Part shown: piece by piece, positions 1 to 8,108 of the stretch | Layout: every line of letters begins with the position of its first letter | How positions within the stretch are numbered: position 1 is the stretch's first letter | Assembly: GCF_029016285.1 (NCBI RefSeq) | Contig: NZ_CP091976.1 | Location: 992,001-1,056,000 of the forward strand | DNA from: Vibrio sp. DW001 | GTDB taxonomy: Bacteria > Pseudomonadota > Gammaproteobacteria > Enterobacterales > Vibrionaceae | Length of the DNA stretch: 64,000 bases | Direction: 5' to 3' | Notes under the pieces: model-generated | Databases searched by the model: none | The model's input: only the letters and a program-made list of their open reading frames with translations | What the model was told of the DNA's origin: nothing | Program-made: the position numbers and the translations under genes

Positions 1-62
1 CCGTGCATCAAGCATGTAATGACATCGTTAAAAGAAAAATGGTGAATGTCGAGGCCGCATAA
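1..62 (+). CDS. 3' end of a gene entering from the left (partial)
   Basis: An open frame runs from the window edge (codons starting at position 3) to a TAA at 60-62 and encodes about 19 C-terminal residues ending VNVEAA. It is too short to assign to a family. It could be the tail of a real upstream gene or a chance open stretch; only the sequence left of the window would tell. Confidence 0.35.
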   Translation, partial: VHQACNDIVKRKMVNVEAA

Positions 63-134
63 CAGCGTTTTCGATAGCGGTTTTTAGACAATTGACTTAT
101 TATTGGTCAACTCAATATTAGATAGTAAGTTTAT

Positions 135-1028
135 ATGTCGCCTCATTCTCCAATCCAAGGTGCTAGCTGGATGTTAACCGCTGGCTTAGCTTTTGCTGTA
201 GTTAATAGTCTCGCTCAATATGTTAGTATCAATTTTTCGCTTCCGTCTACCTCTGTTGCCTTGATTCAATATGGTGTTGCGCTTGTCGTCATTCTCCCTT
301 ATCTAAAGACACTCGGTATAAAAAAATCGTTAACAACAATGAACTTAAAGATGCATATCTTCAGGGTGTTGTTGTCTGTTATCGGTATTCAATTATGGAT
401 GTGGGCGTTAGCTTATCCTGTTCCGATTTGGCAAGGTATCGCTCTCTTAATGACATCACCGCTTTTCGCTACGATTGGTTCAGGTCTATTTCTTAAAGAA
501 AAAGTTGGGTTTGCCCGCTGGGGAGCGACCTTAGCAGGCTTCGTCGGCGCCATGATTATTTTGGAACCTTGGGGGGAGAATTTCAATATTGCCTCTTTAT
601 TGCCTATCGGTGCTGCATTTTTCTGGGCATGTTATTCGTTGATGGTGAAAAAACTCTCTTCTGACGACTCTCCATCGACAATGGTGGTTTACCTTCTGTT
701 GTTTATTACGCCCTTTAATCTACTTCTAGCGATACCAGATTGGACGATGCCTACAACGTCAATTATCTGGGTCTTTTTACTTGGTGCTGGCGCTATGACC
801 GCGTTGGCACAGTGGGCGATTGTAAAAGCTTACGCGGTGGCAGATGCATCATTTGTTCAACCTTTCGACAATGCAAAACTGCCATTAAATGTACTGTTAG
901 GATGGATGGTATTTGGTTGGGTTCCACCAGGTCGATTATGGTTAGGTGCTGCGATTATTATTGCAGCCGTCGCATTTATCACCCATTGGGAAAGCAGTGG
1001 TAAACGAGTATTGAGTGAAGCACGTTAA
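135..1028 (+). CDS. EamA/DMT-family inner-membrane transporter
   Basis: This 297-residue protein is almost entirely hydrophobic and reads as about ten membrane helices in two five-helix halves, the usual build and length of the drug/metabolite transporter family (EamA domains at roughly residues 10-145 and 155-290). The helices include polar positions such as the FFWACYSLMVKK stretch near residue 165. Family members export small metabolites, and the substrate cannot be read from the sequence. The gene stands alone and ends 9 bases before a leftward operon, so it converges with it. The ATG at 135 has only a weak ribosome-binding site. Confidence 0.85.
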   Translation: MSPHSPIQGASWMLTAGLAFAVVNSLAQYVSINFSLPSTSVALIQYGVALVVILPYLKTLGIKKSLTTMNLKMHIFRVLLSVIGIQLWMWALAYPVPIWQGIALLMTSPLFATIGSGLFLKEKVGFARWGATLAGFVGAMIILEPWGENFNIASLLPIGAAFFWACYSLMVKKLSSDDSPSTMVVYLLLFITPFNLLLAIPDWTMPTTSIIWVFLLGAGAMTALAQWAIVKAYAVADASFVQPFDNAKLPLNVLLGWMVFGWVPPGRLWLGAAIIIAAVAFITHWESSGKRVLSEAR

Positions 1029-1037
1029 GTCTAATGG

Positions 1038-1250
1038 TTAATTTGTCTCTATACGCTCGTTTCTTTCATACTCATATTCTTCATATGGTTTACTTAAGCT
1101 GTCTAGGCACTCTTGGTAGACCGTATTGCTCTGACGACTACAGGTGCTTTTTTGTTGCGCGTGAATGGAGTCATACATTTGTTGCTTCGAGCATCCAATA
1201 AGAAAACCAATAGTGATAATAAAAAGCGTTATTTTATTGCATTTTGTCAT
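1038..1250 (-). CDS. Small predicted lipoprotein
   Basis: This protein of about 70 residues has a short basic N-terminus, a hydrophobic stretch and a lipobox (FLIGC), so it should be lipid-anchored and exported. The mature part is polar and has two further cysteines. An ATG at 1265 overlaps the stop of the upstream acetyltransferase gene (ATGA). However, an AAGGA Shine-Dalgarno lies 7 bases before the in-frame ATG at 1250, which also gives a normal signal peptide (MTKCNK), so that start is preferred. It is the last gene of the leftward group 3851-1038. No family is recognised. Confidence 0.6.
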   Translation of the reverse strand: MTKCNKITLFIITIGFLIGCSKQQMYDSIHAQQKSTCSRQSNTVYQECLDSLSKPYEEYEYERNERIETN

Positions 1251-1261
1251 TGTAAGATCCT

Positions 1262-1675
1262 TCATAACGATTTCATCATATAAAACTTCTTTGTTTCCAC
1301 AGGAAAATCATCCATCGTCATCGCATGGGTATACCCCATTTTTTCATAAAATGTTCTCGCTTGAAAACTAAACGTATCTAGCAAACAGGAATGGCAGCCT
1401 TGCTCTTTTGCATACTGTTCGAGTTCAGATAATATGGTGGTACCTAACCTATTTCCTCTCTGAGTTTCATCTACCCAAAGGTATTGAATGAGTAACCAAT
1501 TACCCCATATTTCGCCTGTGACACCTGCACTTTTGTCTCCGTTTATCTTATAACTGAAATTGGCGATTTCGTATCGTCTTAACCCTTTTAGATAGGGTGA
1601 ATTATGCTTTATTAGGCCGTTCTTAATGTCCTGAATATCTTCAGCAGAAGGATTTACGACGATGGTAGAGGTCAT
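1262..1675 (-). CDS. GNAT-family N-acetyltransferase
   Basis: This is a 137-residue protein with the GNAT fold. A central beta-strand (LLIQYLWVDE) is followed by the acetyl-CoA pyrophosphate loop QRGNRLGTTIL (Q/RxxGxG/A motif A, around residue 80). The C-terminal motif B is FYEKMGY. The substrate is unknown. GGA 7 bases before the ATG supports the start. It is one of three acetyltransferases in the same leftward run, and the following lipoprotein gene is nearly contiguous with it. Confidence 0.85.
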   Translation of the reverse strand: MTSTIVVNPSAEDIQDIKNGLIKHNSPYLKGLRRYEIANFSYKINGDKSAGVTGEIWGNWLLIQYLWVDETQRGNRLGTTILSELEQYAKEQGCHSCLLDTFSFQARTFYEKMGYTHAMTMDDFPVETKKFYMMKSL

Positions 1676-1726
1676 TGTTTATTCCAAATGTTGATAATTA
1701 TCAATGTCTATGATCTTGATCTTAGG

Positions 1727-2209
1727 TTAGTTATCGGATGATCTAATGTACGTGACTTTTTCATGTTGTGTTGGAACTTCAAACCATTGCCAGAACATCT
1801 GGAGCATTTCAGGTGTCATTTCGTAGGCTTTGTCTGTGCGGTCAACATTGCGTTTATAGGCTCGTTGGCTACAAACTTCGAAACTAGAATCTAGATAAAT
1901 CAACTCAAAATCGAACCCTTGAGATTGTGCCCATTGGGTTATTTTTGTTCGTTCTAATTGGTTCCAAAAGCCAAAGTCAAATATGACCGAGGTGTTCAGT
2001 TGCATCATCTGTATTGCTGACAATTTAAATAGTTCGGTTAATGTATCCATACGCTCATCGAATAACTCTCTAGGCATGTGTTCACCGAATAACGGTATCA
2101 TCCATTCGTCGATAGAAAAGCGGAATGCCGAGTGGGTATTGACCAATTGTTTTGCATAAGTGGTTTTTCCTGAGCCGATGAAACCACAGATAAAGTAGAT
2201 TTTAGCCAT
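1727..2209 (-). CDS. P-loop ATP-binding protein (AAA_33/kinase-like)
   Basis: A Walker A motif, GFIGSGKT, lies near the N-terminus, followed by FSIDEW, and a conserved arginine region (RAYKRNVDRTDK) forms a lid near residues 115-130. This is the layout of small NMP-kinase-like or zeta-toxin-like phosphotransferases of the AAA_33 group. The substrate is unknown; small-molecule phosphorylation is likely. The ATG at 2209 is chosen because the frame further upstream overlaps the preceding gene, whose stop lies 2 bases away, so the two are probably translationally coupled. No cognate antitoxin is visible, so a toxin role is not supported. Confidence 0.7.
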   Translation of the reverse strand: MAKIYFICGFIGSGKTTYAKQLVNTHSAFRFSIDEWMIPLFGEHMPRELFDERMDTLTELFKLSAIQMMQLNTSVIFDFGFWNQLERTKITQWAQSQGFDFELIYLDSSFEVCSQRAYKRNVDRTDKAYEMTPEMLQMFWQWFEVPTQHEKVTYIRSSDN

Positions 2210-2211
2210 GT

Positions 2212-2847
2212 TTAGAGTGTTCCGTGCGCTTTCCAAATACAATCTTTAACTGAAATGTGGGAAAATTCAGCAGTGAATGATGAATCGATAGGGCTGCATG
2301 CATAAACACCAAATTTAATAGACTTCTTAGGCGGTAATGGTGGATTTGCCGTTCCCATGCTTGAAGATGTTTCACCTAAAGCGTGGATATGAAATACCCG
2401 CATTTGGTGGAACGCTATACCATCTGAAGAGCTTTCAATAAGGAAGTCTGGCCCTCTACGACTTAATCTATACCAAATCTCTTTCGGCAGTTCAATATCG
2501 GTCGTTGCCCAATCAGAATAGCCCATATTGGTAACTACACTTCCGAGTCTCGAGTAATGTTCGTTTTCGTACTCGATTGAAGCTTTAAACCAATTTTCAC
2601 TATCAAGATAGATAATCACGCCACATTGATCGAACAGATTTCTATATTGGAATGTTGCTTTCACAAGAAAAGTGAAATTGTTTGAAGATTCGAATTGATA
2701 GGCGGGTGCGTTGTCATTACGAAATCCATAATACGAACGCTGCCATAAATCGGTGTTCGGCTCTGTGGTAAAAAGAATAGAGCGGTCGGTGATGGTTTGT
2801 GATTTGGGTTCAGATATCCAAATGCCACTATGTATATCTATGCTCAT
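2212..2847 (-). CDS. DUF1349 domain protein (concanavalin-like fold)
   Basis: This 211-residue protein resembles the DUF1349 family of lectin/glucanase-like beta-sandwich proteins. Typical segments are DQCGVIIYLDSENWFKASIEYEN and the later FGVYACSP. Family members are cytosolic, of unclear function, and sometimes annotated as regulators of enolase. There is no signal peptide. A strong AAGGAGG site precedes the ATG at 2847. It lies between two acetyltransferases and a kinase-like gene in the same orientation, with a 2-base gap to the kinase-like gene. Confidence 0.75.
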   Translation of the reverse strand: MSIDIHSGIWISEPKSQTITDRSILFTTEPNTDLWQRSYYGFRNDNAPAYQFESSNNFTFLVKATFQYRNLFDQCGVIIYLDSENWFKASIEYENEHYSRLGSVVTNMGYSDWATTDIELPKEIWYRLSRRGPDFLIESSSDGIAFHQMRVFHIHALGETSSSMGTANPPLPPKKSIKFGVYACSPIDSSFTAEFSHISVKDCIWKAHGTL

Positions 2848-2878
2848 TGCGGTTCCTCCTTATTACCAATTCAATATT

Positions 2879-3379
2879 TTAAGTTTTAATTCTTGCCATG
2901 TGATAGACACTGACAAATTCGCCCTTTCTAAACGCATAATCCTCTGACTCGCCCTCAATGACAAAGCCAAATTTTTTATATAATGCAATGGCAGATGCAT
3001 TGTCGATAAAAACGGTAAGCTCTAATCTTTTTAGATTTAACCAGTTGTCGGCTAATTCAATCATGGTTGATAAAAGCGCACTGCCAATCCCTTTGCCTTG
3101 TTGTTCATCTTTCACGCCCATACCAAAAGAGCCGGCATGTCGGCGTCTTAAATTAGCAAAAACCTCGAACCCAAGGTTACCGACTATTTCGCCATCGATC
3201 TCAGCTACAAAGCTGTAAATGTTATCTGGTTTATTCGCGATCCTTGATTCCCACACAGCACCGTCAGGAAAAGGGAGCTGCAATGTGTTTGAGTAGGCAT
3301 TTTCACATTGGTAAACTTGCGTAATACCTTGTGCATCTTTTGCTTCACTATGACGCACGATAATCTCTTTCTTATTCAT
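2879..3379 (-). CDS. GNAT-family N-acetyltransferase
   Basis: This is a GNAT protein of about 166 residues. It has the acetyl-CoA loop EQQGKGIGSALL (QxxGxG) and the C-terminal IALYKKFGFVIEGE element that is typical of GCN5/RimI-like and spermidine-type acetyltransferases. The frame is open from 3397, but GAGAGA shortly before the ATG at 3379 and the usual family N-terminus favour 3379. The substrate is unknown. It is the second gene of the leftward cluster, 31 bases upstream of the DUF1349 gene. Confidence 0.85.
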   Translation of the reverse strand: MNKKEIIVRHSEAKDAQGITQVYQCENAYSNTLQLPFPDGAVWESRIANKPDNIYSFVAEIDGEIVGNLGFEVFANLRRRHAGSFGMGVKDEQQGKGIGSALLSTMIELADNWLNLKRLELTVFIDNASAIALYKKFGFVIEGESEDYAFRKGEFVSVYHMARIKT

Positions 3380-3422
3380 AGATAGTCTCTCTAGCAATAG
3401 TTTATTTTTCTCAGGCCGAGCT

Positions 3423-3851
3423 CTATAGGTTCTTATATGCGTCTGGCTTGTGAATCTGCATCATCATCTCAGGGTTATTCAATGGCTCAAAACCGAATTG
3501 TTGGTAGAGGCCTTGTGCGTCTTTGGTTGCTAACATAATTCGCCTTAGCCCTTGAAGTTGAGGATGGTTTATAATTTCCGAAATCAACCATTTGCTTAGC
3601 CCTTTTTGCCTATGACCTTCCAGAATAAAAACGTCGGCTAGATAAGCAAAAGTAGCTCTGTCTGTAATTAGGCGAGCAAAGCCAACCTGATTGTTCTCGG
3701 AATCAAAAAGTGCAAAGCAAAAAGCATTTTCAATGGCTTTTTGCATGGTTGTTTTTGGAATGCCTTTTGCCCAATAGCTCGTAGAAATGAATGTATAGAT
3801 CACATCAAAATCCATTTCATATGTCTCTGTAGTAATTCGATAGCCGTCCAT
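3423..3851 (-). CDS. GNAT-family N-acetyltransferase
   Basis: This is a 142-residue single-domain GNAT enzyme. A strand LADVFILEGHRQKGLSKWLI carries the CoA-binding loop (HRQKGL), and the C-terminal GLYQQFGFEPL matches motif B. The size and the SYWAKGIP/ITDRATFAYLADVFIL pattern resemble the widespread small GNATs annotated simply as acetyltransferases. AAGGA precedes the ATG at 3851. This is the first gene of the leftward run, so the promoter should lie in 3852-4084, a stretch in which no other gene is seen. Confidence 0.85.
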   Translation of the reverse strand: MDGYRITTETYEMDFDVIYTFISTSYWAKGIPKTTMQKAIENAFCFALFDSENNQVGFARLITDRATFAYLADVFILEGHRQKGLSKWLISEIINHPQLQGLRRIMLATKDAQGLYQQFGFEPLNNPEMMMQIHKPDAYKNL

Positions 3852-4084
3852 TATTTATCCTTAACTCTTTGTCTACGTGCCCATTTTCATTTATAAGCTT
3901 GCGCTTACCTCAAATATACTTTTATTGAGAAAAAGTGCAATTAGTAGTCTGTATACGCATTCGGATGCCGGCTTTATCTTTACCAATTTTATACATACCT
4001 TTACCTTCCTTGACGGACTCTTTACTTAACGTTGTTTAATATGAGTACATCTCATGAGGGGATGAAATTAAAAAAGGCTAGATT

Positions 4085-4432
4085 ATGAAAACATTATTAA
4101 CGATTGCTACGACTGGTTTGGTATTAAGTACGTCTGTTTTTGCAGGTACCAATTTGTTAAAAAGTGAGACAGAATTTCGTTCTGAAGGCTATGCGACTCA
4201 AGCTCAAGCTTATGAAGCGGGCTTTGATATTGCGGATGAGTTGAAAGCGGCGTCAAACTCACAGCTTAAATTTCAGCTTCCAACCACACTCAATGGTCAG
4301 ATTCAGAAGGTAGAGATTGAAGAGGTAGAAGTTAGTCTAGAGGAATTTTCAGCTCAACGTGGCGAAGTACAATACCGAGCTATAGTTGATGTTGATTACT
4401 CTTACACAGTGAAAGAGAGCAACAATAGTTAA
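4085..4432 (+). CDS. Small secreted protein, DUF3316-like
   Basis: This 115-residue protein has a clean signal peptide (cleavage near SVFA-GT, residues 20-22). The mature domain is acidic, with the YATQAQAYEAGFDIADEL segment typical of the periplasmic DUF3316 proteins common in Vibrio. Its function is unknown. AAGG lies 11 bases before the ATG. It is monocistronic: a strong terminator hairpin follows at 4470-4530. Confidence 0.65.
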   Translation: MKTLLTIATTGLVLSTSVFAGTNLLKSETEFRSEGYATQAQAYEAGFDIADELKAASNSQLKFQLPTTLNGQIQKVEIEEVEVSLEEFSAQRGEVQYRAIVDVDYSYTVKESNNS

Positions 4433-4469
4433 CGGTATACATGCCGAACAATACAGCCAATGTATAAAA

Positions 4470-4530
4470 ATAGCTCGACTCAATGATGGGGGGGGGACTG
4501 TCCCGATCATTGAGTCGAGCTATCTGTTTT
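4470..4530 (+). terminator. Rho-independent terminator with an 18-bp perfect stem and G9 loop
   Basis: The arms 4470-4487 and 4506-4523 are exact reverse complements (18 bp). The loop contains nine consecutive Gs (4488-4496) and a TCCC that can pair with part of the G run. A CTGTTTTTA tract follows. It should end the transcript of the secreted DUF3316-like gene before norR. Confidence 0.8.
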
Positions 4531-4581
4531 TATTCCGCAAGGCGTATTTTTAGAGAATCTTGTTTTGAATCAATTCATGAT

Positions 4582-4600
4582 TGATGTAAAAAAGACATCA
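4582..4600. promoter_or_regulatory. NorR-type binding site upstream of norR
   Basis: TGATGT-AAAAAAG-ACATCA is a perfect 6+6 palindrome with a 7-base spacer. It contains the GT-N7-AC core known for NorR enhancers and lies 35 bases before the norR ATG, suggesting autoregulation. Two more copies with the same arms lie upstream of hcp. Confidence 0.7.
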
Positions 4601-4635
4601 TACGTATCCAGAAAAAATAATCATCTGAGATATTA

Positions 4636-6165
4636 ATGAAGCCATCCCTAGATAAAGTGCTTTTACAGATAGCACTTGACCTAAGCTCCTCATTACCTAA
4701 AGGACAACACTATCAAAAACTGATAGATTCAGTAAATCAGGTGCTTCCTTGCGATGCTAGTGCACTGTTCATATTGGATAAAAAAGGTTTTCTTATTCCG
4801 GTAGCAGTCAGTGGTTTATCCAGATCCGTTTTGGGTCGAAAATTTTCCCCGCAGAATCATCCACGCTTAGAGCAGATCCTCACCAATAAAAAACCAACTC
4901 GATTTAGCGCATCATCTAAATTGCCTGACCCTTTTGATGGTCTACTTTTGGCAACACCAGATGAACATATTGATGTCCATGATTGCATGGGATGTAGTCT
5001 GTATGTTGAAGATAAATTGGTCGGTATATTGACATTAGATGCTTTGGAAGTTGGCGCATTCGAGAAGATAGACACTATTACTATCGAGACCTTTGCTGCC
5101 TTAGCCGCCGCGACGCTGAGGAATATAGCGTTATTTGAAACCCTGCAAGAATCCAATCGTCAGCAAAAATCGATAAACCAGCAACTTATTGAGCAAGCAA
5201 GAGACAAGCAAGGCAAGTTGGTGGGAGTCAGTCCACAGATGAATTATCTGAAAAGCAGTATATCTATGGTTGCAAGGTCAAATTATGCCGTATTGATTTC
5301 TGGTGAAACAGGCACGGGCAAAGAGCTTGTCGCCCATGGTGTACACGATCAATCAGAACGCCGCGATAAACCAATGATCTATGTAAACTGTGCTGCGTTA
5401 CCAGAATCTATTGCAGAAAGTGAGTTGTTTGGCCACGTGAAAGGTGCATTTACAGGGGCGACAAGTAACCGAGCCGGAAAATTTGAACTGGCTAATGGCG
5501 GTACACTTTTTCTCGATGAAATAGGCGAGTTAGCCATTCATTTGCAAGCTAAATTGCTTAGGGTTATTCAACAGGGTGAGGTTCAAAGAGTTGGTGCTGA
5601 TAAAAATAGTTTTGTAGACGTTCGGATTATCGCAGCAACGAATAGAGATCTAGAAAAAGAAGTAGAGGAGGGTCGATTTCGACCAGATCTGTATCATCGG
5701 CTGAATGTATTTCCTATTCATATTCCTCCTTTGCGTGAGAGAACAGGTGACATACCTGTCTTAGCCGGTCATATATTAGACAAAGTGCGGAGTCAATTTA
5801 ACCTGCCTAACTTGCATATACACCCTCGATGCTTGGATTATATGGAAGGTCAAGCATGGTTAGGTAATGTTCGAGAATTAGAGCATACATTGATGAGGGT
5901 GAGCTTGAGAGCGATTCAACAAGAAGAGTATGTTATTAATCGAGTGCATTTTGGTGCGGATGATAAACTGATAAAAGCGAATAAGGAACAACCTTTCTTC
6001 CATAGAGAATCTAAACCGATGCGAGAAACGGTTGAGTCATTTCAGAAGCAACTTATTGAGCACGCACTACTAGAATCTAATGGTATTTGGGCCAGAGCAG
6101 CTGAATTCCTTCAAATGGATAGAGGAAATCTGTATCGAATGGGTAAAAAATTGGGTGTAAAGTAA
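4636..6165 (+). CDS. norR: NorR, nitric-oxide-sensing sigma-54 activator
   Basis: This is a 509-residue enhancer-binding protein. An N-terminal GAF domain (about 20-165) carries the NorR-like segments [13 protein letters not shown] and VHDCMG. In the E. coli protein this domain holds the non-haem iron that binds NO. The AAA+ domain (about 195-425) has Walker A GETGTGKE, the sigma-54 contact loop GAFTGA, Walker [12 protein letters not shown] and [12 protein letters not shown] Fis-type helix-turn-helix ends the protein ([20 protein letters not shown]). Its likely target is the adjacent hcp-hcr operon, which has matching operators and a -24/-12 promoter. A matching site also precedes norR itself. 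Confidence 0.95.
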   Translation: MKPSLDKVLLQIALDLSSSLPKGQHYQKLIDSVNQVLPCDASALFILDKKGFLIPVAVSGLSRSVLGRKFSPQNHPRLEQILTNKKPTRFSASSKLPDPFDGLLLATPDEHIDVHDCMGCSLYVEDKLVGILTLDALEVGAFEKIDTITIETFAALAAATLRNIALFETLQESNRQQKSINQQLIEQARDKQGKLVGVSPQMNYLKSSISMVARSNYAVLISGETGTGKELVAHGVHDQSERRDKPMIYVNCAALPESIAESELFGHVKGAFTGATSNRAGKFELANGGTLFLDEIGELAIHLQAKLLRVIQQGEVQRVGADKNSFVDVRIIAATNRDLEKEVEEGRFRPDLYHRLNVFPIHIPPLRERTGDIPVLAGHILDKVRSQFNLPNLHIHPRCLDYMEGQAWLGNVRELEHTLMRVSLRAIQQEEYVINRVHFGADDKLIKANKEQPFFHRESKPMRETVESFQKQLIEHALLESNGIWARAAEFLQMDRGNLYRMGKKLGVK

Positions 6166-6178
6166 CGATAATTCGTAA

Positions 6179-6197
6179 TGATGTGAAAATGACATCA
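6179..6197. promoter_or_regulatory. NorR-type enhancer site 1 of hcp
   Basis: TGATGT-GAAAATG-ACATCA has arms identical to those of the norR-proximal site and the GT-N7-AC core. It lies just after the norR stop and about 90 bases upstream of the sigma-54 promoter, a normal distance for an enhancer. Confidence 0.75.
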
Positions 6198-6201
6198 ATT
6201 G

Positions 6202-6220
6202 TGATGTGTTTTTCACATCA
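6202..6220. promoter_or_regulatory. NorR-type enhancer site 2 of hcp
   Basis: TGATGT-GTTTTTC-ACATCA is the third copy of the same palindrome. It is centred 23 bases from site 1, about two helical turns, so two NorR dimers could sit on nearly the same face. Confidence 0.75.
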
Positions 6221-6270
6221 TTACGTGAGAGTGGTTGAGAAATAAATCAATAGAATCAAATAGATAAATA

Positions 6271-6289
6271 TTGGCATGGATAGTGCTTT
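6271..6289 (+). promoter_or_regulatory. Sigma-54 (-24/-12) promoter of hcp
   Basis: TTGGCATGGATAGTGCTTT has GG at 6273-6274 and GC at 6285-6286 with exactly 10 bases between, matching the TGGCAC-N5-TTGC consensus closely. It lies 83 bases before the hcp ATG and downstream of two NorR-type sites. Confidence 0.8.
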
Positions 6290-6371
6290 AGTTGGAAAGA
6301 ATTAAATGACCGTCGACCGTTTTAAATCCTATAAGAGTCGATGGAATAACTAGACTAACTGGAGCTTTATA

Positions 6372-8033
6372 ATGTTTTGTATTCAATGCGAGCAAACAAT
6401 TCAAACGCCAATCGGTAAAGGTTGTTCATATACGCAAGGTATGTGTGGCAAAACCGCAGAGGTTTCTGACCTTCAAGATGTGTTGGTGTATTCTCTGCAA
6501 GGTGTGTCGTTTTGGGCTGAGTTAGGTCGCGCTGTAAACGTTATTGATACGGAGATTGATCAGTGGGCACCTAAGGCGTTTTTCTCGACATTAACCAATG
6601 TGAACTTTGATCCAGTACGTGTTATCGAATTCGTTCAACAATCAAATGCTTATAAGCAACGTTTAGAAGAAAAAGTGCGCGCAGCTGCAATGCTCACTGG
6701 TTTTGACATTCCCGAGCTTTCTCCTGCCGCAAAATTCGAACTACCAAGTGACGAACAAGCGATTATTGAACTTGCTCCTCAAGCGGCCGTAAACCGTGGG
6801 CACGAAAGTGAGCATGAGGATGTGATTGGCCTTCGTCTCCTATGTTTATATGGTTTGAAAGGCGCTGCTGCCTACCTTGAGCACGCACGTGTTCTATCTC
6901 AAACTGATGACGAAGTGTATGGTGAATACCACAAAATTATGGCGTGGCTAGGCACTGACCCGACCGATCTGAAAGCATTACTGGATACATCAATGCAGAT
7001 CGGTCTGGTGAATTACCGTATTATGGAGATGCTGGATAAAGGCGAAACCGATACATTTGGTCACCCAGAGCCTTCTCAAGTTAATGTTAAGACGGTTAAA
7101 GGTAAAGCTATCCTGGTTTCAGGTCATGACCTTCACGATTTAGAGAAAATTCTTCAACAAACAGAAGGCAAAGGCATCAACGTATATACAAACGGTGAAA
7201 TGCTTCCTGGCCATTCTTATCCTGAACTTAAGAAATATCCACACTTGGTAGGCAATTACGGTAGTGCATGGCAGAACCAACAGAAAGAGTTCGCCAATTT
7301 CCCAGGTGCAATTGTAATGACATCTAACTGTCTTCTTAATCCTAACGTGGGTCAATATGCAGATCGTCTATTCACTCGCAGCATTGTTGGCTGGCCGGGT
7401 GTCGCGCATCTTGAAGGTGATGATTTCAGTGCCGTTATTGATTGTGCTCTAGCACAAGATGGGTTCCAGCACGATGAAATAGAGCAGATGATTACGGTAG
7501 GATTCGGTCGTAACGCTCTAATGGCGGCCGCGCCAGCGGTTGTTGAGCAAGTCAAAGAAGGCAATATCAGTCACTTCTTCCTAGTCGGCGGTTGTGATGG
7601 TGACAAAGCTGAACGAAGCTATTACACCGACTTTACGGCTCAGGTGCCTGAAGATAGCGTTATTCTTACCTTGGCTTGCGGTAAATTTCGTTTCAATAAA
7701 GGTGAATTTGGCGACATTAATGGTATTCCACGTCTACTTGATGTTGGCCAATGTAATGATGCGTATTCTGCTATTCAGCTCGCGATCGCACTTTCAAAAG
7801 AGTTTGATTGTGATATCAATGAATTACCGTTAACACTGGTTCTTTCTTGGTTTGAGCAAAAGGCAATTGTCATTCTTCTTACTCTGTTTGCATTAGGATT
7901 AAAAGGCATCTACACCGGCCCAACGGCACCCGCATTCTTAACTGATAATCTATTAGCCATCATGCAAAAAGAGTTCGATATGCGCAGTATCAGCAACGTA
8001 GAAGATGATCTAAAAACTATTCTAGCAGCTTAA
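6372..8033 (+). CDS. hcp: Hcp, hybrid cluster protein (NO/hydroxylamine reductase)
   Basis: This 553-residue protein matches class II enterobacterial Hcp. N-terminal cysteines C3, C6, C18 and C25 (CxxC-X11-C-X6-C) should hold the [2Fe-2S] cluster. The hybrid cluster ligands lie in [41 protein letters not shown] and GQCNDAYS. It reduces NO or hydroxylamine under anaerobic nitrosative stress and is re-reduced by Hcr. TGGAG lies upstream of the ATG. A terminator-like hairpin separates it from hcr, so Hcp may be made in excess over its reductase. Confidence 0.97.
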   Translation: MFCIQCEQTIQTPIGKGCSYTQGMCGKTAEVSDLQDVLVYSLQGVSFWAELGRAVNVIDTEIDQWAPKAFFSTLTNVNFDPVRVIEFVQQSNAYKQRLEEKVRAAAMLTGFDIPELSPAAKFELPSDEQAIIELAPQAAVNRGHESEHEDVIGLRLLCLYGLKGAAAYLEHARVLSQTDDEVYGEYHKIMAWLGTDPTDLKALLDTSMQIGLVNYRIMEMLDKGETDTFGHPEPSQVNVKTVKGKAILVSGHDLHDLEKILQQTEGKGINVYTNGEMLPGHSYPELKKYPHLVGNYGSAWQNQQKEFANFPGAIVMTSNCLLNPNVGQYADRLFTRSIVGWPGVAHLEGDDFSAVIDCALAQDGFQHDEIEQMITVGFGRNALMAAAPAVVEQVKEGNISHFFLVGGCDGDKAERSYYTDFTAQVPEDSVILTLACGKFRFNKGEFGDINGIPRLLDVGQCNDAYSAIQLAIALSKEFDCDINELPLTLVLSWFEQKAIVILLTLFALGLKGIYTGPTAPAFLTDNLLAIMQKEFDMRSISNVEDDLKTILAA

Positions 8034-8049
8034 TTACTCTGCTTACTTT

Positions 8050-8083
8050 CCCGGTAATGTTCCCTCATTACCGGGCTTTTTTA
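8050..8083 (+). terminator. Intercistronic terminator/attenuator between hcp and hcr
   Basis: CCCGGTAATG (8050-8059) and CATTACCGGG (8066-8075) form a perfect 10-bp stem with a 6-base loop, followed by CTTTTTTATT. It is a textbook intrinsic terminator but sits inside the hcp-hcr operon. It probably allows only partial read-through, or an unseen promoter serves hcr. Confidence 0.8.
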
Positions 8084-8108
8084 TTGTTGTTCTTGGAGAT
8101 ATTTAGTG

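Noticed and set aside
1727..2209. Zeta-type toxin
   Set aside because: The P-loop fold is similar, but there is no antitoxin gene beside it and the neighbours are metabolic-type genes.
1038..3851. Integron cassette array (GNAT-rich genes)
   Set aside because: The gaps between genes are 2-51 bases. None has room for, or similarity to, the roughly 60-130-base imperfect attC/VCR palindromes.
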